Source: Flavimobilis sp052324925 (GTDB lineage: Bacteria; Actinomycetota; Actinomycetes; Actinomycetales; Cellulomonadaceae). From it: DNA of 64,000 nt. The notes under the pieces are model-generated. The model did not search any database, was not told the DNA's origin, and saw only the letters and a list, made by a program, of their open reading frames with translations. The stretch lies in NCBI GenBank assembly GCA_052324925.1, contig JBQPRE010000005.1, one strand, 5' to 3'. Both the position numbers and the translations under genes were made by a program. This document shows positions 43,290 through 51,135 of this stretch, piece by piece (the stretch's first letter is position 1; each line of letters opens with the position of its first letter).

Positions 43290-43330
43290 AGCCTAGGGGA
43301 GCGCGCGGTCCGGTTCAAACACCCGTTCGA
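43290..43330 (-). promoter_or_regulatory. lexA promoter with LexA box
   Basis: On the minus strand TTGAAC (43318-43313) and TAGGCT (43295-43290) are 17 nt apart. The box TCAAACACCCGTTCGA (43315-43330) overlaps the -35. One half-site deviates (AAAC), which may make it a weaker, tunable site. Confidence 0.8.
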
Positions 43331-43337
43331 TCGTGTC

Positions 43338-43382
43338 TCGACAATGTCCCTCCCGGCTGCTAGAAATAGAACAACCGTTCGA
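43338..43382 (+). promoter_or_regulatory. LysM gene promoter with LexA box
   Basis: TCGACA (43338-43343) and TAGAAA (43361-43366) are 17 nt apart. TAGAACAACCGTTCGA (43367-43382), with GAAC-N4-GTTC, lies at the expected transcription start. LexA bound here should block initiation. Confidence 0.78.
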
Positions 43383-43445
43383 CGTACATGCGTTCGAGGG
43401 GCTTCCGTTCAGCGGAAGGGTCTCGGCAGACGGAGGAGCATCGAG

Positions 43446-43829
43446 ATGAGCACCATGAGCCTGGCGGCCTCGCCCCGCACGACCCGCGTCGCGCAGGTGC
43501 GGCGCGCGGCACCGCAGGCTGAGAACGCACCGCTGCGTCTGACGCGACGCGGTCGGCTCGTGCTCGGCGCCCTTGTCGCGCTGACCTTCCTCCCCGTGGG
43601 GCTGTGGTTCGCCGGTGAGGCAACTGCCGATGCGCCGCAGGGCGCCCAGGCGGTGACCGTGCGCACGGTCGGTGCGGGTGAGTCGCTCTGGGCGATCGCA
43701 TCGTCGGTGACGTCACCGGGTGACGATGTGCGGGTTGCGCTACGCGAGATCGCGCGGCTCAACGGGTTGACAGGATCGCAGATCGCAGCGGGCCGCCAGC
43801 TTGTCGTCCCCGTGGTCGAGGCCAAGTAG
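43446..43829 (+). CDS. LysM-domain membrane protein, probable SOS-induced division inhibitor
   Basis: A 127-residue protein: basic cytosolic N-terminus, one membrane helix (LVLGALVALTFLPVGLWFAG, about 36-55), then an extracytoplasmic LysM domain (VRTVGAGESLWAIASSV ... REIARLNGLTGSQIAAGRQLVVP). It lies divergent from lexA behind a LexA box and next to nrdR. The same place in M. tuberculosis holds Rv2719c, and in corynebacteria divS, both DNA-damage-induced division suppressors; similarity here rests on position, regulation and the LysM domain. GGAGGA supports ATG 43446. Confidence 0.85.
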   Translation: MSTMSLAASPRTTRVAQVRRAAPQAENAPLRLTRRGRLVLGALVALTFLPVGLWFAGEATADAPQGAQAVTVRTVGAGESLWAIASSVTSPGDDVRVALREIARLNGLTGSQIAAGRQLVVPVVEAK

Positions 43830-43926
43830 CGGTGGCAGTGTTCCGCATGGCGCGCCTTCTTGCGCCATGCAGCGAGCGGGCCTAGAGTCGCGGTGCCCGC
43901 CGATGTGACATCCCGTGAGGACGCCC

Positions 43927-44436
43927 ATGCACTGCCCGTTCTGCCGGAACTCCGACTCCCGCGTCGTCGACTCCCGCACGTCCGATGACGGGCTCTCGAT
44001 CAAGCGCCGGCGTCAGTGCCCCGAATGCGGGCGGCGCTTCTCGACGATCGAGACGTCGAGTCTCACGGTCGTCAAGAGGTCGGGTGCGACAGAACCGTTC
44101 TCGCGCGACAAGGTCGCCGCAGGCGTTCGGAAGGCTTGCCAGGGTCGGCCCGTGAGCGATGACGATCTCGCGTTGCTCGCGCAACGGGTCGAGGAGTCGA
44201 TCAGGGGCGCAGGGAGCGCCGAGATCGACGCCAACGAGATCGGCCTGGCCATCCTTGGCCCGCTGCGGGATCTCGACGAGGTCGCCTACCTGAGGTTCGC
44301 CAGCGTCTACCAGGACTTCGGCTCGCTCGATGATTTTGAGGCAGCGATCACTGCGTTGCGCGCGGACCATGAGTCCGCCGCCCAGGTCGCGAGCAGCGGC
44401 GGGACGGGCAGCCCGGACGGTGGGCTCGAGGACTGA
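43927..44436 (+). CDS. nrdR: Ribonucleotide reductase repressor NrdR
   Basis: A 169-residue zinc-ribbon/ATP-cone repressor of nrd genes that senses ATP/dATP. Zinc ribbon: MHCPFCRN (C3, C6) and RRRQCPECGRRFST (C31, C34). ATP-cone: LTVVKRSGATEPFSRDKVAAGVRKACQGRPVSDDDL. The C-terminal ASVYQDFGSLDDF is conserved. ATG 43927 is preferred over GTG 43915 because GAGGA lies 6 nt before it and the family starts MHCPFC. No nrd gene is in the window. Confidence 0.96.
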   Translation: MHCPFCRNSDSRVVDSRTSDDGLSIKRRRQCPECGRRFSTIETSSLTVVKRSGATEPFSRDKVAAGVRKACQGRPVSDDDLALLAQRVEESIRGAGSAEIDANEIGLAILGPLRDLDEVAYLRFASVYQDFGSLDDFEAAITALRADHESAAQVASSGGTGSPDGGLED

Positions 44437-44542
44437 GCGGCGGTCCGTGCGGCATCCGCGGGCGCATATCTAGTTGGCACCGGGGCCGCCCGCGAGAGAG
44501 GGTAGACCTGCCGCACCCGCGGTAGCTGACGAGGAGGCGCCC

Positions 44543-44719
44543 ATGGCTGACCACGATGATCGTTCTGTCCCTGAGGACATCAAGGAGAAGTTCCGTGCGG
44601 CTCTCGCCGCGAAGAAGGGCAACGAGCGCACCGCAGACGGCGCATCCAACACGGGGGCCGTTCACGGCTCCGAGACCGTGGGAAGCACGCAGCGGACCTT
44701 CCGTCGTAAGTCTGGCTGA
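44543..44719 (+). CDS. DUF5302 small protein
   Basis: A 58-residue acidic-basic protein: MADHDDRSVPEDIKEKFRAALAAKK, ending GSTQRTFRRKSG. This matches the small actinobacterial family DUF5302, whose function is unknown. GAGGAGG lies 7 nt before the ATG. It sits between nrdR and serA and is closed by a strong hairpin. Confidence 0.85.
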   Translation: MADHDDRSVPEDIKEKFRAALAAKKGNERTADGASNTGAVHGSETVGSTQRTFRRKSG

Positions 44720-44752
44720 GCTCGCACGCCCTGCGCCGCGTGACGCATCCAT

Positions 44753-44798
44753 ATGACATCGGGCTTGCACCTCGCAAGAGGTGCAGGCCCGATGTCAT
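44753..44798. terminator. Bidirectional terminator between DUF5302 and serA
   Basis: A 21-bp stem (44753-44773 with 44778-44798, one G-U pair) closed by a GCAA tetraloop, of the stable GNRA class. It separates convergent genes. Confidence 0.9.
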
Positions 44799-44844
44799 GC
44801 GAGGGGCGAGCGTCAACGGTCACGCGTCCGTGCGCCGCGCCTGC

Positions 44845-46041
44845 TCAGTCGAGAAGCCGCAGCCGGACGGTTGCTTCGAGCTGGGACAGCTCCGTGACAG
44901 CATCCGTCGAGATGGTCGAACCCGCGTCGGTGACGACGTACCCGATGTCGCCACGCGTGCCGAGGAGCTGGCCGACGATGTTGACGTCGTGCGCCGCAAG
45001 GATCTGGTTGACCTTCGCGAGCACGCCGGGAACGTTGCGGTGCAGATACGTGAGGCGGCTCGCACCCGTGTGCTCGAGCGCGAGGTTCGGGAGGTTGACA
45101 GACAGCGTGGTCGAACCGGTTGCGAGGTAGTCCCGGATCTTCGTCGCGACGAACTGCCCGATCGCCTCCTGCGCCTCCTCGGTCGATCCGCCCGTGTGCG
45201 GCGTGAGGATGACGTTCGGCAGCCCCTGGAGCTCGGAGATGAACGGGTCACCCTTGCGCTTGGGCTCCTGCGGGAATACGTCGACCGCGGCACCCGCGAT
45301 GCGGCCCGCCAGGATCTCGTCACGCAGAGCCGCGTAGTCGGGAACGAACCCGCGCGAGAGGTTGAGGAAGATCGAACCTTGCTTCATGCGTCCGAAGTGT
45401 TCCGCCGTGAACATACCCGCGTTGCCCGCGCGGCCATCGACGTGAAGGGTGACGATGTCGGAGATCTCGAGCAGCTCGTCGAGCGTCTCCATGCGACGCG
45501 CGTTACCGAGCGCGAGCTTCTCCGCGGAGTCGTAGAAGACGACCGACATGCCGAGGTTCTCGGCAAGGACCGAGAGCTGGGTCCCGATGTTGCCGTAGCC
45601 GATGATGCCGAGCGTGCGGCCCCGGACCTCGTGCGCGCCCGTCGCCGACTTGTTCCACACACCGGCGTGCATCTCGTCGTTGAAGACGGTGAGGCGACGC
45701 GTGAGCGCGATGATGTCGGCGATCGCGACCTCGACGACGGAACGGGTGTTGGAGAACGGCGCATTGAACGTGGCGATGCCACGCGTCGCAGCGCCCGCAA
45801 GGTCGATCTGGTTCGTCCCGATGCAGAAGGCGCCGATGACGCTCAGCTGCGAGGCGTGCTCGAGCACGCGCGGGGTCACGGTCGACTTCGAGCGGATGCC
45901 GAGGATGTCGACGCCGTCGAGAGCGGCGATGAGATCGTCCTCGTCGAGTGCGCCGGTGTGGTTGACGACCTCAATCCCATGAGCCGTGAGGATCTGGGTC
46001 GCGAGCGGGTGGAGGTTTTCGAGGAGAAGGGCGGTAGGCAC
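44845..46041 (-). CDS. serA: D-3-phosphoglycerate dehydrogenase
   Basis: A 398-residue enzyme catalysing the first step of serine synthesis. Substrate/catalytic domain: ILGIRSKSTVTPRVLEHA, then Rossmann RTLGIIGYGNIGTQLSVLAE, NLSRGFVPDYAAL, and catalytic histidine in PHTGGSTEEAQ. A C-terminal ACT domain (LTYLHRNVPGVLAKVNQILAAHDVNIVGQLLGTRGDIGYVV) binds L-serine for feedback inhibition. The layout is the E. coli type, without the long ASB insert of mycobacterial SerA. GTG 46041 has GATACT 6 nt upstream (46053-46048). Confidence 0.96.
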   Translation of the reverse strand: MPTALLLENLHPLATQILTAHGIEVVNHTGALDEDDLIAALDGVDILGIRSKSTVTPRVLEHASQLSVIGAFCIGTNQIDLAGAATRGIATFNAPFSNTRSVVEVAIADIIALTRRLTVFNDEMHAGVWNKSATGAHEVRGRTLGIIGYGNIGTQLSVLAENLGMSVVFYDSAEKLALGNARRMETLDELLEISDIVTLHVDGRAGNAGMFTAEHFGRMKQGSIFLNLSRGFVPDYAALRDEILAGRIAGAAVDVFPQEPKRKGDPFISELQGLPNVILTPHTGGSTEEAQEAIGQFVATKIRDYLATGSTTLSVNLPNLALEHTGASRLTYLHRNVPGVLAKVNQILAAHDVNIVGQLLGTRGDIGYVVTDAGSTISTDAVTELSQLEATVRLRLLD

Positions 46042-46047
46042 GGGGCC

Positions 46048-46053
46048 AGTATC
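46048..46053 (-). promoter_or_regulatory. -10 element of serA (leaderless type)
   Basis: GATACT on the minus strand is 6 nt before the GTG at 46041, with no Shine-Dalgarno. Confidence 0.5.
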
Positions 46054-46107
46054 GACCCGAGCGGGGGCGGACCCAAACCGGGTCCGCACGATGGACGACG
46101 TGGTCTC

Positions 46108-48348
46108 CTACCGCTGCTCCAGCGCGTCGGCGATCCGCGGCGGAAGGTCGTGCGAGTGCACGAGATGCAGCTGCTGGGTCGGCCGGGTCATGGCGACGTA
46201 GAGATCGGACGGGGCGAGCTCGTCGGGCTCCACGAGCACGACGACGTCATACTCGAGCCCCTTGGCCGTGCGGGGGTCGACGACTGACACCGGGGCGTCG
46301 ACATCGTCGTCGCCCCGCGCGGAGCGCAGTGCAGCGTCGGGAAGGACCTCGCGCAGGGCGTCGCGGAGCGCCGCGCACCGGCGACCCTCGGCGACCACGG
46401 CGATACGGCCCACGCCGTCGGCGGTCGTACCCTGGCGGACCTGGGAGGCGACGACGCGTGCGGTCTCGCGGACGACGTCGGTCGACCAGTGCACGTGAAG
46501 GGCGTCGGCGACCTCGCGTGCCGACGTCATGGGGGACACGGGCAGGCCGGCGGTGATCGCCGCGGACCTGGCCGCATCCGCGATCGTCGCGGGCGTGCGG
46601 TAGTTGACGGTGAGCTCCTCGAGCCGCCACGCCCCGCGCAGCGGGCCGTCAAGCATCGAACGCCACGTGCGCGCTCCGCCCGCGGCGGAGGTCTGTGCAA
46701 CGTCCCCGACGATCGTGAGCGACCGGGTCGGCACCCGACGGAGCAGGCTCCGCCATGCCATCGCCGTGAGCTCCTGGGCTTCGTCGACGACGACGTGGCC
46801 GTACGTCCAGGTCCTGTCCGCTGCTGCGCGCTCGGCCGTCGTGAGGGTCGTCCCGCCCGCGGAGAACCGGTCGGCAAGGATCTCGGCGGAGACGAGGGCA
46901 CCCGCGCCCGTCCCCTGAAGGACTTCCTGTGCGTACTCGAGGTCGCGGGCGCGCGCGGCCGCGTCGGACTTGGCCTGGGCGCGAGCGGCCTGGTCGTCCT
47001 CGCCGAGAAGCTCGGCGGCCTCGTCGAGCAGAGGGATGTCGGAGACCGTCCAGGCGGCGCCCGGCTCGCGTCGCAGGGCGTCGCGCTGCGCCTCGGAGAG
47101 GTGGGGCGCTGCCTCGGCGAGCCGGTGCGGCTTGGTCCACAGGTCCTCGACGAGCGTCTGCGGCGTGAGCGGGAACCATGCGAGATTGAGCGTGACCTTG
47201 ACGTCGCGATGTGAACGGAGGTCGTCGAGCACCATGCGGCGGTCCTCGTTCTCAAGCTCGACGCCGGCCTCGCGTCCGTACTGCGATGCGAGCCGCGAAA
47301 GCATCTCCTTGACGAAGGTGACCCGGGCAATGTTGTGCGGCTTGTTCGTCCGACGGGCGCGCCCGGCGGCCTCGCGGACGTCCTCGCGCCTGATGACGAG
47401 GTCGATGCCGTCGAGGCGGAGCGGGACGTCGTGCTCTGGGATGCGCTGTCGAGCGCGGACGGCGCGCGCGACGACACGTGCCATCGAGGCGTCGCCCTTG
47501 AGCCGGGCGGCGACCGCGTCCGTCTCGTCGCGACGTGCCACGATGCCCGGGAGCAGCTCGCCCATGGTCGTCGCGACGACCCCGGTCTCACCGAGCGAGG
47601 GAAGAACCTGGTCGATGTAGCGCAGGAACGCGGGAGAGGGACCGACGAGAAGCACCCCCGAGCGCTCGAGGACGCGCCGGTGCGCGTAGAGCAGGTACGC
47701 GGCACGGTGCAGAGCGACCGCGGTCTTGCCCGTCCCGGGCCCGCCTTGGACGACGAGCGCGCCCGCGAGATCGGCTCGGATGATCCGGTCCTGCTCGGCC
47801 TGGATCGTCGCGACGATATCGTTCATCCGGCCCGTGCGTTGAGCCGCCATCGCAGCGAACAGGGCACCCTCGCCCGAGAGGTGGACCTCGTCGTCACCCA
47901 GGGCGTCGAGGTCGAGAACCTCGTCCTCGAGCGAGATGACGTTCCGGGCCCGGGTGACGAGGTGGCGGCGTCGCAGGACTCCGTCGGGGTGGGCCGACGT
48001 CGCTCGGTAGAAGGCTTGAGCCGCAGGCGCTCGCCAGTCGGTGAGGATCGAGCGATGCTGGTCGTCCGTGAGCCCGATCCGGCCCACGTGCCGTATCTCG
48101 TCGCCCACGAGATCGAGCCGGCCGAAGCACAGCCGGTCCTCGACCGCTTCGAGCTGGGCGATCCGGTCTTCGTAGAGGGTCGCGAACGCGTCACGCTCCG
48201 AGCGGTTCTGGGGGGAGCCTGACGGACCCGAACGGCGGACGGCCGCGAGGCGGGTGCGCGTTTGGGCGCGCAGGGCATCGAGCCGCGCGTAAAGCCGGTC
48301 GACAACCTCCTGTTCGGAGAGGATCTCGGACGAACGGGACGCTGACAC
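46108..48348 (-). CDS. helD: HelD-like RNA polymerase-recycling ATPase
   Basis: A 746-residue UvrD-like superfamily 1 protein. N-terminal coiled-coil (SEQEVVDRLYARLDALRAQTRTRLAAV), then DWRAPAAQAFY (104-114), Walker A VVQGGPGTGKTAVALHRAAYLL (P-loop 202-209), VVVDEAQELTAMAWRSLLRR, VGDVAQTSA and AKGLEYDVVVLV. DWRAP and this P-loop context mark HelD, which removes RNA polymerase from stalled complexes; some actinobacterial members give rifampicin tolerance. GTG 48348 has AGGAGG 4 nt upstream. CATAAT (48403-48398) is a possible -10. An ATG at 48399 is less likely. Confidence 0.9.
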   Translation of the reverse strand: MSASRSSEILSEQEVVDRLYARLDALRAQTRTRLAAVRRSGPSGSPQNRSERDAFATLYEDRIAQLEAVEDRLCFGRLDLVGDEIRHVGRIGLTDDQHRSILTDWRAPAAQAFYRATSAHPDGVLRRRHLVTRARNVISLEDEVLDLDALGDDEVHLSGEGALFAAMAAQRTGRMNDIVATIQAEQDRIIRADLAGALVVQGGPGTGKTAVALHRAAYLLYAHRRVLERSGVLLVGPSPAFLRYIDQVLPSLGETGVVATTMGELLPGIVARRDETDAVAARLKGDASMARVVARAVRARQRIPEHDVPLRLDGIDLVIRREDVREAAGRARRTNKPHNIARVTFVKEMLSRLASQYGREAGVELENEDRRMVLDDLRSHRDVKVTLNLAWFPLTPQTLVEDLWTKPHRLAEAAPHLSEAQRDALRREPGAAWTVSDIPLLDEAAELLGEDDQAARAQAKSDAAARARDLEYAQEVLQGTGAGALVSAEILADRFSAGGTTLTTAERAAADRTWTYGHVVVDEAQELTAMAWRSLLRRVPTRSLTIVGDVAQTSAAGGARTWRSMLDGPLRGAWRLEELTVNYRTPATIADAARSAAITAGLPVSPMTSAREVADALHVHWSTDVVRETARVVASQVRQGTTADGVGRIAVVAEGRRCAALRDALREVLPDAALRSARGDDDVDAPVSVVDPRTAKGLEYDVVVLVEPDELAPSDLYVAMTRPTQQLHLVHSHDLPPRIADALEQR

Positions 48349-48536
48349 CGGGCCTCCTGGGACTGGGACGACGCGCAGTGCGCGCACGTGGCCATCCATT
48401 ATGGTCCGTCGCGGGAGCGCGTGGGTCTGCTTCTCGCGAATGTCGTCGTGCGGCGTGCGGGAATGCCTCGCCGCCGTTGGATGTTGTCACGCGTGAGGCC
48501 TGGGGACCTGGGCCCTTGCCAGACGAAGGAGGACCG

Positions 48537-49484
48537 GTGCTCGAACCGACGGACCTGTACGAGGTCGACGAGAGCGTGGCCGCGCAGCTCGCCGTGCCCG
48601 AGGGCGGCACGGGGCCCGTCATGGTCCATGCCCTCGAGGGCTTCGTCGACGCAGGCCGCACGGCCGAGCTCGTCTCGGACCACTTCGTCGCGGCCTTCGA
48701 GACCGAGCGTCTCGTGACGTTCGACTCCGACGAGCTGCACGACTACCGGGGACGGCGCCCCCTCATGGACTACGACGAGGACCACTGGGCGTCGTACGAC
48801 GCACCGCGGCTCGTCGTCGACGTGGCTCGCGATGCCGAGGGCACGGCGTTCCTCGTCCTGCACGGGTCCGAGCCGGACCTGCGCTGGGAGCGCGTCGCCA
48901 CGGGTCTGCAGCAGGTTGTCGACCGTTTCGGTGTCTCTCTGGTCGTCGGGATCCAGGGCATTCCGATGGCGACGCCCCACACGCGCCCGGTGGGCGCGAG
49001 CGTGAGCGCGACACGGGCCGAGCTGGCCGGTGTGCAGCCTCGGATCTTCGGCAAGGTGCGCGTCCCCGCCAGCTTCGGGGCCATGTTCGAGAAGCGGCTC
49101 GGCGAGTCCGGGTATGACGCCCTGGGTCTCACGATGCACGTGCCCCACTACCTGGCGCAGGGGCCGTTCGCGCCTGCTGCGCTCGAGGCGCTCCGGCGTG
49201 TCGAGCACGTGACGGGCCTCTCGTTGCGCGCGCATGACCTCGAGGAGCCCGCTCATGCGGCTGCCGAGGAGATCGCTGCCCGTGCGACGGGCTCCGACGA
49301 GATCCGCGAGGTCGTCGCGGACCTCGAACGTCGGTATGACAGCTTCGTCGCGGCGCACGGTGGTGCCAACCTTCTCGCCCAGCCCGTCGCGATCCCGTCG
49401 GCCGACGAGCTCGGCGCAGCGTTCGAGGAGTTCCTCGCTGCGCGGGACGAGTCGTCCTCGGACGAGGCGACCGACGACGACTGA
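48537..49484 (+). CDS. PAC2 family protein
   Basis: A 315-residue PAC2 (proteasome assembly chaperone-like) protein. Motifs: PVMVHALEGFVDAGRTAELVSDHF, FDSDELHDYRGRRPLMDYDEDHW, LVLHGSEPDLRWERVATGLQQVV and GIPMATPHTRPVGASVSATR. It ends with an acidic tail (DESSSDEATDDD). PAC2 proteins accompany proteasome genes in some actinobacteria but no proteasome genes are in the window; the role is unknown. GGAGGA lies just upstream of GTG 48537. It is divergent from helD and convergent with the next gene. Confidence 0.88.
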   Translation: MLEPTDLYEVDESVAAQLAVPEGGTGPVMVHALEGFVDAGRTAELVSDHFVAAFETERLVTFDSDELHDYRGRRPLMDYDEDHWASYDAPRLVVDVARDAEGTAFLVLHGSEPDLRWERVATGLQQVVDRFGVSLVVGIQGIPMATPHTRPVGASVSATRAELAGVQPRIFGKVRVPASFGAMFEKRLGESGYDALGLTMHVPHYLAQGPFAPAALEALRRVEHVTGLSLRAHDLEEPAHAAAEEIAARATGSDEIREVVADLERRYDSFVAAHGGANLLAQPVAIPSADELGAAFEEFLAARDESSSDEATDDD

Positions 49485-49488
49485 CGCC

Positions 49489-49511
49489 CGGCGGGTCACG
49501 GCGACCCGCCG
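49489..49511. terminator. Hairpin between PAC2 and spermidine-synthase-like gene
   Basis: A 9-bp stem (arm CGGCGGGTC, 49489-49497 with 49503-49511) with loop ACGGC follows the PAC2 stop and lies between convergent genes. Confidence 0.6.
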
Positions 49512-49569
49512 CGTCCGCCCCGCCCGTGGCTGAGGTCTGCTCGGCGTGAGGCGAGGCGGGGTCGCGTCG

Positions 49570-50553
49570 TCAGCCGCCCGTGGTGTCGTCGCCGGAGCGG
49601 GTGACGGGACCGGGAGTGTGGCCGACCGGCGGGTCGTCCTTCGCGACGTCCTCAGGTGCCACAGGGTCCCGGAGCGGTCCGGCGCCTGCAGCAAAGCGCT
49701 CGAGCTCGTTGTCCGCGACGATGTGCGCGGGGACGGCGAGGCGTCGTAGTGCCCGGTCGACCTGGGCGCCGGTGAGGTCGATGCTCGTGCCTCCCGCGCG
49801 CACGGCGGCGAGGACAAGGTTTCCGTAGCGGCGCCCCTTGAGGACGGCGGGCTCGGCCACCAGGACGACGCGTGACCACCTGGGGCCCGTGGTCGTGCCT
49901 GAGTCGTCAGGCGCGGTCGCGAGGCCCGCGAGGGCGGTCGCGACCTCGGCTCGCGCGAGGCGCAGTGGCGCGCGATCAGCGATGTTCGCGAGGTAGAGCC
50001 CGCCCGGTCGCAGAACCCGCAGCACCTCCCGGGACCACCCGTCAGTCGTGAGGTGCTCGGGGGTGGTCGCCCCTGCGAATGCGTCACGAATGATGACGTC
50101 GGAGCTTTCCGGCGGGGCCGAGGCGATCGCTGTGCGTCCGTCTGCGGCTCGCAGCCTGAGGGCGGGTGATCGCGGAAGGGTGAACCACTCGCGGACGAGC
50201 TCGAGGAGGACGGGGTCTGGGTCGATCGCCACCTGGCGCGATCCTGGCCGGCGCGCGTCGATCCAGCGGGGGAGAGTGCACCCGGCTGCGCCGACGTGGA
50301 GCGCCCGGAGCGGGCCAGGCTCGAGCGCGTCGAGGAGCGCTGCCATGTGCTCCATGTACTCGAACGTGAGGACGGTGGGGTCGGCGTGGACGTACGAGCT
50401 GGGAACGCCGTTGACGTGAAGCGTCACGCCGAGCGGGTCGTCGCGGTCGACGACGGCCTCGACCGTTCCCGTCGCGACGGCGACGGGTCCGCTCGGCACA
50501 GCGAATGTCGGTGGCTCGGTGTGTGATCGACGTCGGGAGGTGCGGCGGGCCAT
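49570..50553 (-). CDS. Spermidine synthase-like (fused-MFS-type) methyltransferase-fold protein
   Basis: A 327-residue protein with the spermidine synthase Rossmann fold: FEYMEHMAALLDAL, ALHVGAAGCTLPRWIDARRP (nucleotide loop), QVAIDPDPVLLELVREWF, and SSDVIIRDAFAGATTPEHLTT. The catalytic aspartate of true spermidine synthases appears kept (RDAF), but the substrate loop is not clear, so polyamine synthesis is uncertain. The basic N-terminus (ARRTSRRRSHTEPP) and Pro/Thr-rich tail are extra. ATG 50553 has TACGGT 7 nt upstream. Divergent from HEPN-dinB. Confidence 0.82.
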   Translation of the reverse strand: MARRTSRRRSHTEPPTFAVPSGPVAVATGTVEAVVDRDDPLGVTLHVNGVPSSYVHADPTVLTFEYMEHMAALLDALEPGPLRALHVGAAGCTLPRWIDARRPGSRQVAIDPDPVLLELVREWFTLPRSPALRLRAADGRTAIASAPPESSDVIIRDAFAGATTPEHLTTDGWSREVLRVLRPGGLYLANIADRAPLRLARAEVATALAGLATAPDDSGTTTGPRWSRVVLVAEPAVLKGRRYGNLVLAAVRAGGTSIDLTGAQVDRALRRLAVPAHIVADNELERFAAGAGPLRDPVAPEDVAKDDPPVGHTPGPVTRSGDDTTGG

Positions 50554-50560
50554 GGGCACC

Positions 50561-50566
50561 ACCGTA
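50561..50566 (-). promoter_or_regulatory. -10 element of the spermidine-synthase-like gene (leaderless type)
   Basis: TACGGT (50566-50561, minus strand) is 7 nt before the ATG at 50553; no Shine-Dalgarno is present. Confidence 0.5.
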
Positions 50567-50586
50567 GACGGCCTCGGGCCGGGGGC

Positions 50587-50615
50587 TTGACGGCCTCGAA
50601 CAGATGTTCGATGAT
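50587..50615 (+). promoter_or_regulatory. SOS promoter of HEPN-dinB
   Basis: TTGACG (50587-50592) and GATGAT (50610-50615) are 17 nt apart. The perfectly palindromic LexA box TCGAACAGATGTTCGA (50596-50611) fills the spacer. This is the most symmetric box in the window. Confidence 0.9.
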
Positions 50616-50636
50616 GGACGTGAGGAGGTGGTGGCG

Positions 50637-51110
50637 ATGACCGTGACAACGATGACGCACCGCAGGGGGCGCGCAGCCGAGGGTGGTTCCGTCGTGCGAG
50701 GCGTCCTTGATTCGACGCTCATGCGGCGGTCCGACGCTGAGATCCTCGCCGCGCAGCTCTCGCAGGATCCTGTCGACCGCTTCCTCCATGCGCATTTCGC
50801 CGCCCTGCGTGCGGCCGGTGCCGTGCTCGCGGTCGTCGTCCCGCCTCGCGGACGCGGCCGGGATCGTTCGGCCTGGGATCAGCTCGTCGACCGGGTTCCG
50901 TCGCTCGCGGGCTGGGCGGCGGTCTTTTCCGACGCTGCTCGGGTGCGCTCGGCCGTCGAGAGCGGACGGCTCGACCTCGTCGACCACGCCCGGGCAGAGC
51001 AGGCGCTGGCTGACGCCGAGGACTTCCGGGATGCCATCGACGCCTTCGTCGAGGGCGCTGGTGGCGCGGCTGAGAGCGCCCGCGCGCTGAGCGCCGTGCG
51101 CGCCTCGTGA
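50637..51110 (+). CDS. SAV_6107-type HEPN protein
   Basis: A 157-residue, largely helical protein of the SAV_6107 HEPN family: DAEILAAQLSQDPVDRFLHAHFAALRAAGAVLAVVVPPRGRGRDRSAWDQLV, then helical repeats (VDHARAEQALADAEDFRDAIDAFV). HEPN domains are often RNases or RNA-binding; catalytic R-x4-6-H is not obvious here. It sits 25 bp before dinB under a LexA box, so it is very likely DNA-damage induced. AGGAGG is 8 nt before ATG 50637. Confidence 0.85.
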   Translation: MTVTTMTHRRGRAAEGGSVVRGVLDSTLMRRSDAEILAAQLSQDPVDRFLHAHFAALRAAGAVLAVVVPPRGRGRDRSAWDQLVDRVPSLAGWAAVFSDAARVRSAVESGRLDLVDHARAEQALADAEDFRDAIDAFVEGAGGAAESARALSAVRAS

Positions 51111-51135
51111 CACGGTCACGAGCGGTGGCGGGGCG

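Noticed and set aside
43383..43398. A third LexA box before the LysM gene (CGTACATGCGTTCGAG)
   Set aside because: Only the GTTC half is intact; the other half is GTAC, so it is at best a half-site.
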